A DNA stretch of 64,000 bases from Thermohalobaculum sp039816045 (GTDB taxonomy: Bacteria > Pseudomonadota > Alphaproteobacteria > Rhodobacterales > Rhodobacteraceae). The notes under the pieces are model-generated. The model ran no database searches. It saw only the letters and a program-made list of their open reading frames with translations, and had not been told where the DNA came from. The DNA is taken from assembly GCA_039816045.1 (NCBI GenBank), contig JBCBYB010000012.1:58262-122261 (forward strand), written 5' to 3'. Positions 50,774 through 59,343 of this stretch are shown here, piece by piece; the stretch's first letter is position 1, and each line of letters starts with the position of its first letter. Both the position numbers and the translations under genes were made by a program.

Positions 50774-52242
50774 CCATGCGCATCGCGGTCGCCGGTTTTC
50801 AACACGAGACCAACACCTTCGCGCCCGGACACGCCGGAATGGCGGAATTCGAGATGGCAGATTCCTGGCCCGGCTTGTTGCTCGGCACGGAGGTCATGTC
50901 GGAAACACAAGGGATGAACCTCCCGATTGCCGGCGCGCTGAAGGCCGCCCAGGGTGTCGAAACGATCCCGATCTTATGGTGCGCAGCCGAGCCAAGTGGA
51001 CATGTTACCAACGCGGCCTTCGATCAGATTGCCGCGATGATTCTGGATGGCCTCCTTAAAGCAGGGCCGTTGGACGGGATTTACCTCGATTTGCACGGGG
51101 CAATGGTGACGGAGCGCCACGACGACGGCGAGGGTGCTCTGCTGGAGACGATCCGGGATCGGTTCGGTCCGACGAGGCCAATTGCTGTCAGTTTAGATCT
51201 TCATGCGAACATCTCTCCGAAGATGGCCGAACTCGCCGACGTGATAACGGTCTATCGCACCTACCCCCATCTGGATATGGCAGCCACCGGCGCCCGTTGT
51301 CTGCGACGCCTTGTTCAGCGAATTGAGGGGCAACGATCTTGCTGTGCTTTTCGGCAGGTGCCCTTCCTTGTGCCCCTGCACGCGCAAAACACCGGCGCTT
51401 CTCCGTGTCGCGAACTCTATCAACAGCTTGAGACGCTGGAGAGCGACACGACCCACGCGGATATCGCTCTGGGTTTCACGGCCGCCGATGTCCCCGATTG
51501 CGGACCATCGGTCATTGCTTACGCGCCAACGCAAACCACGGCCGACACAATGGCCGATACCCTTTGGCACGCGATCCTCGCCTCCCGAGATCGTTTCGAC
51601 ACCCATCTGGAAGACCCCGAGACCGCGGTGGAGGCTGCGATGAAGGGCAAAGGGCCAGTTGTTCTCGCAGATGTTCAAGACAATCCGGGCGCCGGTGGCA
51701 CCTCCGACACCACAGGCATTCTTCGTGCGCTCATCGATCAGCGCGCCACCAACGCCATCCTCGGCGTGATCTGCGATCCAGAAATTGCGGCCGAAGCCCA
51801 CAAGCACGGGCCTGGTTCGGTTTTCTCCGGCGCGCTGGGTGGCAAGGCCGCGCTGGCAGGTCAACGGCCGCTCCGCGCTGAGTTCAGGGTCGACGTCGTC
51901 AGCGGTGGGGAGATCCGCTATTCCGGCGACATGTACGGCGGCGGGTACGCGACGCTTGGTCCAAGTTGTCTCTTGAGCATCAGCAGCAATGGTGCCGATG
52001 TTCGGGTCGTCGTCAGCTCAAACCGGATCCAGTGTTTGGATCTCGCATTGTTCGAACATTTTGGCCTGGAGCCATCAAACGCCCAGATCATCTGCGTCAA
52101 GAGCACAGTCCACTACCGAGCAGCGTTTGAACCAATCGCGCAACAGATTGTAAATGTTGACGCAGCAGGCGCGTTCCCATGTCGTTTGTCTCTATCGGAT
52201 TACACCAACCTTCGATTCGAGGTGACGTCGGTCCTGAGGTAG
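50770..52242 (+). CDS. M81 family metallopeptidase (MlrC-type)
   Basis: Protein of 490 residues of the M81/DUF1485 family, named for MlrC, which cuts linearised microcystin and its tetrapeptide in Sphingomonadaceae. It has the N-terminal motif AGFQHETNTFAPG, YLDLHGAMVTE, VSLDLHANISPKM (probable zinc ligands), RTYPHLDM, and the C-terminal MlrC domain (DVQDNPGAGGTSDTTGILRAL). It has no signal peptide, so it works on imported material. It is the last gene of the operon. Family members in Rhodobacteraceae and Rhizobiales often lie with Dpp-type importers, supporting peptide degradation. The real substrate is unknown. Confidence 0.92.
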   Translation: MTMRIAVAGFQHETNTFAPGHAGMAEFEMADSWPGLLLGTEVMSETQGMNLPIAGALKAAQGVETIPILWCAAEPSGHVTNAAFDQIAAMILDGLLKAGPLDGIYLDLHGAMVTERHDDGEGALLETIRDRFGPTRPIAVSLDLHANISPKMAELADVITVYRTYPHLDMAATGARCLRRLVQRIEGQRSCCAFRQVPFLVPLHAQNTGASPCRELYQQLETLESDTTHADIALGFTAADVPDCGPSVIAYAPTQTTADTMADTLWHAILASRDRFDTHLEDPETAVEAAMKGKGPVVLADVQDNPGAGGTSDTTGILRALIDQRATNAILGVICDPEIAAEAHKHGPGSVFSGALGGKAALAGQRPLRAEFRVDVVSGGEIRYSGDMYGGGYATLGPSCLLSISSNGADVRVVVSSNRIQCLDLALFEHFGLEPSNAQIICVKSTVHYRAAFEPIAQQIVNVDAAGAFPCRLSLSDYTNLRFEVTSVLR

Positions 52243-52366
52243 GGTGTTCGCTTGCGGTGGCCCTTGCCTGCGGTGGGCAGGCGCTTTCTCCCCTTGGGCA
52301 TCGGTCAGAAGCCATCGGGGCTGTCGCCGGCAGACACGCCATCCAAACGGCAAACGCCGCTCCGGC

Positions 52367-53245
52367 TTAGGCGTTGTCATGCGCCTCCTCCTCCAGCCAT
52401 TCCAGCAGGGCGGCAACGGTTCGGCGTTTCCGGGCGCGCTCCATCACGGCGGCCTGTAGGCCTCCCTTCACGGTCACAAAACCGAGTGGAGCGATCAGAC
52501 GCTCCGCCGCCAGATCGTCTGCCACGATCCGCTTTTCAGCCAAACCAAGGCCAAGACCGGCCGCGGCGGCTTCGAGTGCAAGAAAGTGATGGGGGTGCTC
52601 CAACTCCCGACCGGCGGTGATTGCCCAACCAGAGATCTCCTCCCACGCCTCCCAGGCCTGCTGTGCGTTCGGTTGGGTGAGCTTTGTTGCCATCCTTGCC
52701 TGCCCGCCTTCGATCGAAACGGGGTAGTGCGGTGCGCAGACAACGCCGTATGCGGTATCACCAATAACCCGTCGCTCTGGATGGTCCATGTCTCCGCGCA
52801 GGCGGTCGTAACTGAGCACAAGATCGATCTCGTTGTCCGGCAGGCGCTCTGGGCCCGTCATGCGAACGGAGATCTCCACGCCCGGACAGCGCGCATAGAA
52901 CCGAGGGATCCGCCTGGTTAGCCATCGCAGAGCGAGCGTGGCGCTTGCTGCGAGGTGGATATGGTGATCGTCGACCTCGTAGCGCAGGCTCTGAGCGGTG
53001 TTATCCAACGCGTCGAGCATCGGCGTGAGTTCTCGGCGTAAGCGGTCTCCACGCCGGGTCAGCCTCAGCCCCGTTCCCTGCTTCTCGAACAAATTGCCGC
53101 CGAGATCATCGGAAAGGCTTCGGATCTGTTTGCTGATGGCTCCATGGGTCCGGCCAAGCTCTTCGGCGGCAGCGCTGACCGAACCGAGACGGGCTGTCGC
53201 CTCGAAAGCCGGGAGGGAAGCGAGCGGTGGAAGGGCGCGCATCAT
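52367..53245 (-). CDS. LysR-family transcriptional regulator (GcvA-like)
   Basis: Regulator of 292 residues from the chosen start, with the N-terminal winged helix (LPAFEATARLGSVSAAAEELGRTHGAISKQI, split across the helix-turn-helix) and a LysR effector domain ending in ALLEWLEEEA. The start MMRALPPLASL at 53245 fits the GcvA-like subgroup; in-frame ATGs at 53254 and 53293 are possible. It is convergent with the M81 operon and divergent from a DUF1127-like gene, which is a plausible target. Confidence 0.87.
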   Translation of the reverse strand: MMRALPPLASLPAFEATARLGSVSAAAEELGRTHGAISKQIRSLSDDLGGNLFEKQGTGLRLTRRGDRLRRELTPMLDALDNTAQSLRYEVDDHHIHLAASATLALRWLTRRIPRFYARCPGVEISVRMTGPERLPDNEIDLVLSYDRLRGDMDHPERRVIGDTAYGVVCAPHYPVSIEGGQARMATKLTQPNAQQAWEAWEEISGWAITAGRELEHPHHFLALEAAAAGLGLGLAEKRIVADDLAAERLIAPLGFVTVKGGLQAAVMERARKRRTVAALLEWLEEEAHDNA

Positions 53246-53340
53246 CTGTTCCATTCTCTCACATATGCTGGAGGAGAACTCCATTTTCATCATGCCCTAG
53301 GAAGCATATTTAGATCGCATCAGGAAAGAAGGAGTTTTAC

Positions 53341-53571
53341 ATGGCTGACGTTGTTCCCCTCAGACCCGCCATAAGCGTGCCGGAGCTCACAACCGACCGT
53401 CATCGGCTCACGGTCAAGGGCGTGCTCCCCGCACAATGGCTTGAGCGGATGGAGTACAGGCGCATTTTGCGGGAGGAATTGCTGCCGCAACCAGACAGCG
53501 TCTTGGCCGATGTCGGGTTGACGCGCTCGCAGGTGCGCCAAGAAGCCCAGAAACCGTTCTGGGTCGCATGA
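53341..53571 (+). CDS. DUF1127-like small protein
   Basis: Peptide of 76 residues. Its C-terminal half has the DUF1127/YjiS-type pattern with MEYRRILREELLPQPDSVL followed by DVGLTRSQVRQEAQKPFW. DUF1127 proteins in alphaproteobacteria affect phosphate, RNA turnover or the switch to stationary phase. AAGAAGGAG precedes the ATG by 7-8 nt. It is divergent from the LysR gene; the short gap implies shared control. Confidence 0.75.
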   Translation: MADVVPLRPAISVPELTTDRHRLTVKGVLPAQWLERMEYRRILREELLPQPDSVLADVGLTRSQVRQEAQKPFWVA

Positions 53572-53737
53572 TCGGCTCTGCGGCGAACGATTGAGGGCTG
53601 CAAGGTCAGCGCCACAGCCGCGCAGCCGAGGTGTCCTCCTAAGCACGCACCGGCAGATGGCAGTGTTCCCTCAGCGAGCGGCCTCGGCGCCTCTCGACCG
53701 TGCAAAGCCGATCGGCAGCCCACCTTTGGGATCGGAT

Positions 53738-55735
53738 CTAGGTTGGCGCACCTGAAGCCAAAGGCGCACCCGGTTCTCCCGGAGTGAGCGTTATGGTCGG
53801 CGCAAAGAGTTCGATACCGGCGTTTTGCAAGGCTCTCTGTAACGCGACATAGGCCTTGCGCCGGATCACGAACTGCTGCCCTGGGCGCGCCGTGAACTTG
53901 CAGCCGATCTCGAAACTCCGCCCCTGGATCGAAACCGCGCCCTGGGACTTCAAGGGGGCGATGAGCTTGCCTTCAAGCTCGGGATCGTTCGCCAGTTCAG
54001 CGCCCGCTTTCTTCACGAGCTTCCGGACCATCTCGACATCCGTGTCCTCCGGCACCTGGAAGCTGAACTTCATGACCACGTAATCGCGACTGTGGTTCTG
54101 GATGGTCCCCATGGCTGAAAACGGAACCGTATAGATCGGTCCGTTGTGATGGCGAAGGCGCGCCGAGCGGATCGAGATGCGCTCCACCGTCCCCTTTCCG
54201 GCATCCGTGACCACGTACTCGCCAAGTCGGAAGGCGTCTTCGTAGAGATAGAAGAGGCCGCTGATGACATCCGAGACGAGCTTTTGTGCCCCGAAGCCGA
54301 CTGCCAAGCCAACCACACCCGCGCTCGCAAGCAGAGGGCCAATGTTCATGCCAACGGCTGCAAGGGCAGACATCGCGGTCGTGACGGCAATCACGGTCAA
54401 GGCAAAGCCCCGGAGGATCGGCACCACAGTGTCGAGCCGCGAGCCCTCGCCCCCCATTCCGTCGCCGCCGTCGTCCGCGTCGTCGCCGTCGCCCGCACTG
54501 CTCGAGATCAGGATGGCCGAGGCGCGCCAGAGAGCGATCCCGACCGCGACAATCATACCAGCTTCCACCAGACCGGGGATGAGAGAGGTGAGGCCGCCCT
54601 CGGTGTTTGGTGACAGCGGGTCGATCCCCCAAAGCTTGAGGAGAAGCACCGACGCGCCAAGGATCACGCAGCCTTCGGCGAGAACCAGGGCGCCGAGCCA
54701 GAGCCCGCCGCGCGCCTCCATCTCAGGTTGCCGCCGAATTGCAGCGAGAGACGCGACCGCAAGCGACGCAACCATCACCACGAAAACGACGGGGCCCGTA
54801 CCATCCAAGGCCTCCTGTCCAAGCATTCCGAGGATGCCCAGGACTTTCAGAACCGCATCGACCGTGATCAAACCGACAAACGCCCAATGCCACCGAGACG
54901 CAAGCCATCCCATCCAGCCGGACGCCTCAACCGCGCCATCGGACGGCACCATCAACCGGGCGACCGGCTCCCGGATCAAAACAAAGAACGCGGCAGACGC
55001 CGCACCGTTCGCCAAAGCAAAAACGATCAGGGCCAACTGCGTCTCTGGCGCGTTGCCTGCAGCCTCAAGCAGAAAGACCCTGAGGATACGAAGCGCGATC
55101 AGGACGACGGCAATTGTGAACCCGGTTCGGAACACATAGGCGGCGTCATGGTCCGATAAGGCCATCATCCGTCTCGGAGGATGGTCCCGCGCAGTCAAAG
55201 CGTCGATGAAACCTATGGCCGCCCGCCCAAAGAGAACAGCCGCGAGAATTCCCAATCCGAGATCGCGCAGGGCAGGCTCTGGCGGGAGGACAACGCGCCC
55301 TATCAACCGGGCCGCGACGGCGAAAATCACCAAGGACAGCAGACGCCCAATCAACCAATGAGTTCCGAGCTGCAACCGACTAAAGAGGCTGGGAGTTGGG
55401 CCGTCCCCAGCGCCATAAGCCTCTGTCGGGGTGTTGCGGGCGGCGAGAGCCCGCACGCCACGCTCGACCGCATAGGCTGCAAGCATTGCCGCCGCCAAGA
55501 GAAAGAGTGAACTCGCGCCGCCGGGCAGAGCCGACCACCAATCCGAGAGCACACCGCCGAGACCACCGGCTCCCACGACAGACAACGCCAGCGCAGCTTC
55601 CAACTCCAAGTGCGCAGACCCGCTGGCAGCAGCCTCCGTGGCCAACGTCGCGTCCGGAAACGCTGTCTTCACGCGCTCGATCAACTCCTCCGAAGCATCC
55701 GGTGGTAAAGTCAGGACGACACTTTCTGAAGACAT
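53738..55735 (-). CDS. Large MscS-family mechanosensitive channel
   Basis: Inner-membrane protein of 665 residues with about ten hydrophobic segments before the MscS core. The pore helix and first part of the beta domain are seen as GLAVGFGAQKLVSDVISGLF, then YLYEDAFRLGEYV, and the C-terminal MscS domain (FSFQVPEDTDVEMVRKLVKK). An acidic Gly/Asp-rich loop (GDGDDADDGGDG) lies mid-protein. Large forms of this type occur widely; the extra helices may sense tension or osmolality. ATG 55735 has GGGGGAGG upstream and is preferred to an in-frame start 27 bp earlier. Confidence 0.93.
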   Translation of the reverse strand: MSSESVVLTLPPDASEELIERVKTAFPDATLATEAAASGSAHLELEAALALSVVGAGGLGGVLSDWWSALPGGASSLFLLAAAMLAAYAVERGVRALAARNTPTEAYGAGDGPTPSLFSRLQLGTHWLIGRLLSLVIFAVAARLIGRVVLPPEPALRDLGLGILAAVLFGRAAIGFIDALTARDHPPRRMMALSDHDAAYVFRTGFTIAVVLIALRILRVFLLEAAGNAPETQLALIVFALANGAASAAFFVLIREPVARLMVPSDGAVEASGWMGWLASRWHWAFVGLITVDAVLKVLGILGMLGQEALDGTGPVVFVVMVASLAVASLAAIRRQPEMEARGGLWLGALVLAEGCVILGASVLLLKLWGIDPLSPNTEGGLTSLIPGLVEAGMIVAVGIALWRASAILISSSAGDGDDADDGGDGMGGEGSRLDTVVPILRGFALTVIAVTTAMSALAAVGMNIGPLLASAGVVGLAVGFGAQKLVSDVISGLFYLYEDAFRLGEYVVTDAGKGTVERISIRSARLRHHNGPIYTVPFSAMGTIQNHSRDYVVMKFSFQVPEDTDVEMVRKLVKKAGAELANDPELEGKLIAPLKSQGAVSIQGRSFEIGCKFTARPGQQFVIRRKAYVALQRALQNAGIELFAPTITLTPGEPGAPLASGAPT

Positions 55736-56295
55736 AGCGGCCGCCTCCCCCAGTTGCCGCACGCAGTCTGATGCGGTCTCATTAAACTCGCCGCACCCTG
55801 CCCCATGTTACGAGGCATCCTATTTGCGGTAGCGAACAACCCAACTCATTGACCAGTGGGGCAGCGCTTACCTCTACAGCAGTCTGTTAGGGGGCTCAAT
55901 CGACGGTGAGGGATCGAACGCTTGCAGCGAACTGGGTGCAGCATCTGCGGTCGGGGAATGGTTTGGCGGGCGCCTGCGCACTCGTCAAGCGAGGCTAACT
56001 TGTCGGCGCCCTTCTGCTCCTCACGAACCCCAGCTCAGGATAGAACAACAACCGGGCGCTCTCTTTCTGCGATGTATCGTAATAACATCAAAATCCCCAA
56101 ACTTTATCCGGCAATAACCAATAATATTTTGGCTTCCATGATGACACCCCCAAGAGAGTACAAAACCTGACCCTCTAGCAGTGGGGCAAGTCTGATCAAC
56201 CCCTCAGCGGTAGCGATGGCATCAACAAACGCGCGTTGACGGGAGCCAGGTGCACTATCCACGGAGAGGCGCTCGCGACGCGCGGGAACGGGAAG
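55736..56295. other. Non-coding region with an AT-rich patch, left of the insertion-sequence remnants
   Basis: These 560 bp show no gene with recognisable features. The stretch 56060-56170 is AT-rich (TAATAACATC, CAATAATATTTTGG) unlike its flanks, suggesting foreign or decayed DNA. No inverted repeats or ribosome-binding sites stand out. Confidence 0.4.
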
Positions 56296-56786
56296 ACAGA
56301 GGTGGCCGGGGTTCTCTGAACAGTTTCGGGCTGGCCGATAAGTGGATCTCCGCCCTGTTCACGCCACTACCGGGACCGGCTTTGGCTGGTTGAGATAGGC
56401 CTGTTCGGGCGTTAGCCCGCCATGCGATGAATGAAGTCTGCGGCGGTTGTAGAACGCGATGTACCGCCTCATGCCGACCCGAGCTTCTGGCACGCGGGCA
56501 TAGGCGCAGAGGTAGACCTCCTCGTACTCGATCGTCCGCCAGAGGCGTTCGATGACGTCGCGAAGCGGCGCGCGCGGAGCGTGGGTGTCCCGCCAAGCGC
56601 CCTTCCCGTCCATGCTGATCCGGATGTCGGCGTCGGTGAGCACCTTCCGGCTGAACCGGTCGATCATGGCGACCAGATGGACGAAGCCGCACGCCATGGG
56701 GACGTCCGTGATGTCCATCGCCCAGACCTGATTTGGCCGGGTGACGGCCAGCTTTCTCAGCAAACATGGGTAGTTCTTGTGCAGCC
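56296..56786 (-). mobile_element. IS3-family element remnant with internally deleted orfB
   Basis: The minus strand from 56786 to 56359 encodes the C-terminal integrase part of an IS3-type OrfB: NYPCLLRKLAVTRPNQVWAM, DITDVPMACGFVHLVAMIDR, FSRKVL, then abruptly DADIRISMDGKGAWRD and YIAFYNRRRLHSSHGGLTPEQAY. About 40 residues normally lying between FSRKVL and DADIRIS, including the NTDQGSQFT block with the second catalytic Asp, are missing, and there is a small insertion before ERLWRT. The N-terminus is also missing, so it is inactive. From the stop to about 56296 the sequence looks like the terminal non-coding end of such elements. Confidence 0.8.
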
Positions 56787-57620
56787 GATCTCGCTGCCCA
56801 CTACGACACCGCGATCCTCCCGGCACGCCCATGCCGGCCACGTGACAAGGCGAAGGTCGAGGTCGGCGTCCAGTTCGTGCAGCGCTGGATTGTCGCACCG
56901 AAGATGCGACGCGCGTCCCTGTGGCGCGCCTCCGGCGCGACGCGAGCCCCTGTGGCGCGCCTCCGGTGCGACGCCCGGCTGCGGGGGCGCCAGTGCGTCT
57001 CCCTAGCCGAGCTGAACGCGGCGATCCGGGAGCTGCTGGAGGCGTTCAATGGCACGATGACCCGGCATCCGAGCGCGAGCCGGCAGGAGCTGTTCGAGAC
57101 CCCCGACCGACCGGTGTTGAAGCCGCTGCCCGCCGAGCCCGCCGAGCCCGCCGAGCCCTACGAGGACGCCGAGTGGGTCGAACGCCGGCGCGCTCGCATC
57201 GATCCTGAAGAACAACCGGTATCGTCACCGGCCCGACCCGCCCGCCCTTTCCGGCGTTTGTGCGCAAACACCCACCGGCCAATGGGAGGGGCCGGCGATC
57301 ACCCATCAGACCATCCGTTGCACTCGCTGACGCTCGACGGCATGGCGGAGGCCTTCGCCGATCTGCGGGGACGCGAGGACAGGGGCGATTTCAGCCACGC
57401 CGAATGGTTGGGGCGCCTGATCGACCGCGAGGCCACCAGCCACAGCACCAAGACCTTCCCGACCCCGATGCGCGCCGCCCGGCTCTGCCGCGTGCGCGCC
57501 TGCAGCGAGGAGGTCGACTGCCGCGCGCCCGCAAGCGCGACAGGGCGCAGGTTCAGGACCTCGCCACCGTCAGGTCGGTCGATGAGCGCTGCAACCTGCT
57601 GACCACAGGCCCCTGCGCAA
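56787..57620 (+). mobile_element. IS21-family remnant (istA and istB fragments)
   Basis: The plus strand begins abruptly inside an IstA integrase (AHYDTAILPARPCRPRDKAK, VEVGVQFVQRWI) and continues with SLAELNAAIRELLEAFNGTM, SRQELFETPDRP and LPAEP. It then passes to an IstB N-terminus (HSLTLDGMAEAFADLRGRED, then FSHAEWLGRLIDREAT). Near 57525 the frame slips, and the continuing IstB sequence (RKRDRAQVQDLATVRSVDER, CNLLTTGP) is read in another frame, ending before the Walker A motif. Start, end and several internal pieces are lost, so it is a pseudogene pair. Its left end abuts the IS3 remnant with no gap. Confidence 0.82.
56906..56967 (+). repeat. Two tandem 31-bp repeats inside the istA remnant
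   Basis: Two head-to-tail copies (56906-56936 and 56937-56967) differ at only three positions and share CCTGTGGCGCGCCTCCGG. A third copy starts (GCGACGC) and breaks off. They interrupt the otherwise recognisable IstA sequence between APKMRR and VSLAEL. Confidence 0.75.
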
Positions 57621-57778
57621 CAGCCCGGCGCTCCGAAAGACCCATCCGGATGTCAGCAGAACGACCATCAAGACATCCTGGAACACGCACCGGCCCGACC
57701 GCAGCCACGTCACGCGGTGCTGGCTGGATCCCCCTTGTGCGGAGCGCTCTGGCACTGAAGAGGGATCGACCCCGGGCG

Positions 57779-59185
57779 TCAGCTTTCGTATCGGGTAGCG
57801 CCCCTGCGCCGTGCATCAACCGGTTGGGACATGACGAGGGCATGGTGGGCTCTCTGATCGCAATTGGCTCTGGGGCAGACCCGGCAATTGATTCCGATCT
57901 GGGTTGGTTTGCGCCCCGTGATGCTGAGATGCTCGGCGTAGCCGATCTCGCTGGCATGCTCGACACCGCAGCCGATCGCGATCGCCAAACGCACGTCTTG
58001 ATCGTGCCGGGTGAACTTTGGCCGATCGACGGTGCGGGAGAACACGAAGAACTGGCTCGCGTCGGGCATCTCTGCGAACTGCGTCACGATCCGGCCGGGC
58101 GATCGGAACGAGGTATGGACATCCAGCCGAGGACAGGCGCCCCCATGCTCGGCCAGCGGAAAGTCGGTCGAGTTAAAGCGCTTGGTGACGTTGCCCGCCT
58201 TGTCGATCCGCAGAAAGAAGAAAGGCACGCCCTGGGCTCCCTTGCGCTGCAAGGTGGTCGCCCGGTGGCTCGCTTGCTCGAAGCTCACGCCGAAGCGGGT
58301 GGCAAGGTGGTCCATGTCGTACTGACACGCCTTCGCCTCGGCCAGGAAGGGCGCGTAAGGCATCAGCACGGCAGCGGCGAAATAGTTCGCCAGTTCGACC
58401 CGGCAGCGGGCGATCCCCTGCTCGTTCGCAATCCCCGACCGCGCGAGCAGCCCGTCAAACACCTTGGCCTGCTCGATCAGCCCGGCCACATGGACCAACT
58501 GGAAGATTCGGTTGGGGTGGTCCAATGCCTCCGAGAGCAGGAGAACCCCCCGAGCCTCGTCATAGTCACGCAGCGTGTAGGGCAGATCACTCACCGGCAC
58601 GATGCGGATGTCGAGGTGATGGCGCTGCTGCAGACGCTCTTTGACCCGGACATAGGCCTCGTCCGTCGCGACGGGCCCGGTGTCCCAAAATTTCTCGGCT
58701 GCCGTCTCCAGCGGAGCGAAGTAGTTGTGCTTGCTGCGGAAGTAGGCGTGCACCGCCGTTTCGGGGGACTCTACCACCGCCGAGGCAGGGTCGGCATCGG
58801 TCTCAGCCACTGTCAGCAGTTGATCCGTGGCGGCCTCATAAGCCCGATGCAATGCAAGAATGCACTGCACCAAATCGGGGCTGTGCACCAGCGCGGCCCG
58901 CAATTGCGGCAGATCGGGCCGCCGTCCCTCAAAGAGCGGATCCTGCACGAGGGTTCGCAAATCGGACAGAACCGTCGCATCCTCGCCGTCCGCGATATCG
59001 CGCCAATCGACCCCGTAAATCTCGATCAGCTTCAAGAGGACCGACACCGAGACGCTGCGTTCGTTCTTCTCGAGCAGGTTCACATACGAGGTCGAGATGC
59101 TCAGCCTGCGCGCCATCTGCGACTGGGTCTCGCCGCGATCCAGCCGCAGGCGGCGCAGGTGTGGGCCAATGAAGGTCTTACGCAT
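57779..59185 (-). CDS. Short-chain fatty acyl-CoA regulator (RamB/PccR-type)
   Basis: Regulator of 468 residues. The N-terminal helix-turn-helix is IGPHLRRLRLDRGETQSQMA, RRLSISTSYVNLLEKNERSV. The centre has an ImmA/IrrE-like fold (region ARCRVELANYFAAAVLMPYA, no intact HExxH) and the C-terminus a DUF2083 domain with a Cys cluster (GINCRVCPRANC). Family members (RamB in actinobacteria, PccR in Rhodobacter) sense short-chain acyl-CoAs and control acetate, propionate or glyoxylate genes. ATG 59185 is the start; frames further upstream cover the intergenic operators. It is divergent from sga-mcl-mtkAB, its likely target. Confidence 0.9.
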   Translation of the reverse strand: MRKTFIGPHLRRLRLDRGETQSQMARRLSISTSYVNLLEKNERSVSVSVLLKLIEIYGVDWRDIADGEDATVLSDLRTLVQDPLFEGRRPDLPQLRAALVHSPDLVQCILALHRAYEAATDQLLTVAETDADPASAVVESPETAVHAYFRSKHNYFAPLETAAEKFWDTGPVATDEAYVRVKERLQQRHHLDIRIVPVSDLPYTLRDYDEARGVLLLSEALDHPNRIFQLVHVAGLIEQAKVFDGLLARSGIANEQGIARCRVELANYFAAAVLMPYAPFLAEAKACQYDMDHLATRFGVSFEQASHRATTLQRKGAQGVPFFFLRIDKAGNVTKRFNSTDFPLAEHGGACPRLDVHTSFRSPGRIVTQFAEMPDASQFFVFSRTVDRPKFTRHDQDVRLAIAIGCGVEHASEIGYAEHLSITGRKPTQIGINCRVCPRANCDQRAHHALVMSQPVDARRRGATRYES

Positions 59186-59207
59186 CAGGGCTCCCAGACA
59201 CTCGAGG

Positions 59208-59263
59208 TTGTGAATTTTACATTTACACAAAAATCGCGATTTGTGAATTCTCGCATTTACAAC
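59208..59263. promoter_or_regulatory. Twin operators and central palindrome in the regulator/sga intergenic region
   Basis: Two direct repeats, TTGTGAAT-N5-ATTTACAC (59208-59228) and TTGTGAAT-N6-ATTTACAA (59241-59262), lie 33 bp apart, about three helical turns. Each is itself an imperfect dyad (TTGTGAAT against ATTTACAA). Between them is the perfect 12-bp palindrome AAATCGCGATTT (59231-59242). The lower-GC block stands out from both flanks. It is probably the binding region for the divergent regulator. Confidence 0.7.
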
Positions 59264-59343
59264 ACGACCCGGATTCAATTCCCGTATCGCTCGAACCCGC
59301 GCATATCGAGGCCCGACAAGAACCGGCATTCCAGGAGGAAGCA

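Noticed and set aside
52264..52290. Hairpin GCCTGC-GGTGG-GCAGGC after the M81 gene as a terminator
   Set aside because: The stem is only 6 bp and followed by GCTTTCT, too weak to list as a feature.
55922..56170. Possible small gene of 82 codons left of the IS remnants
   Set aside because: No ribosome-binding site, composition changes halfway from GC-rich to AT-rich, and no motif; treated as non-coding.
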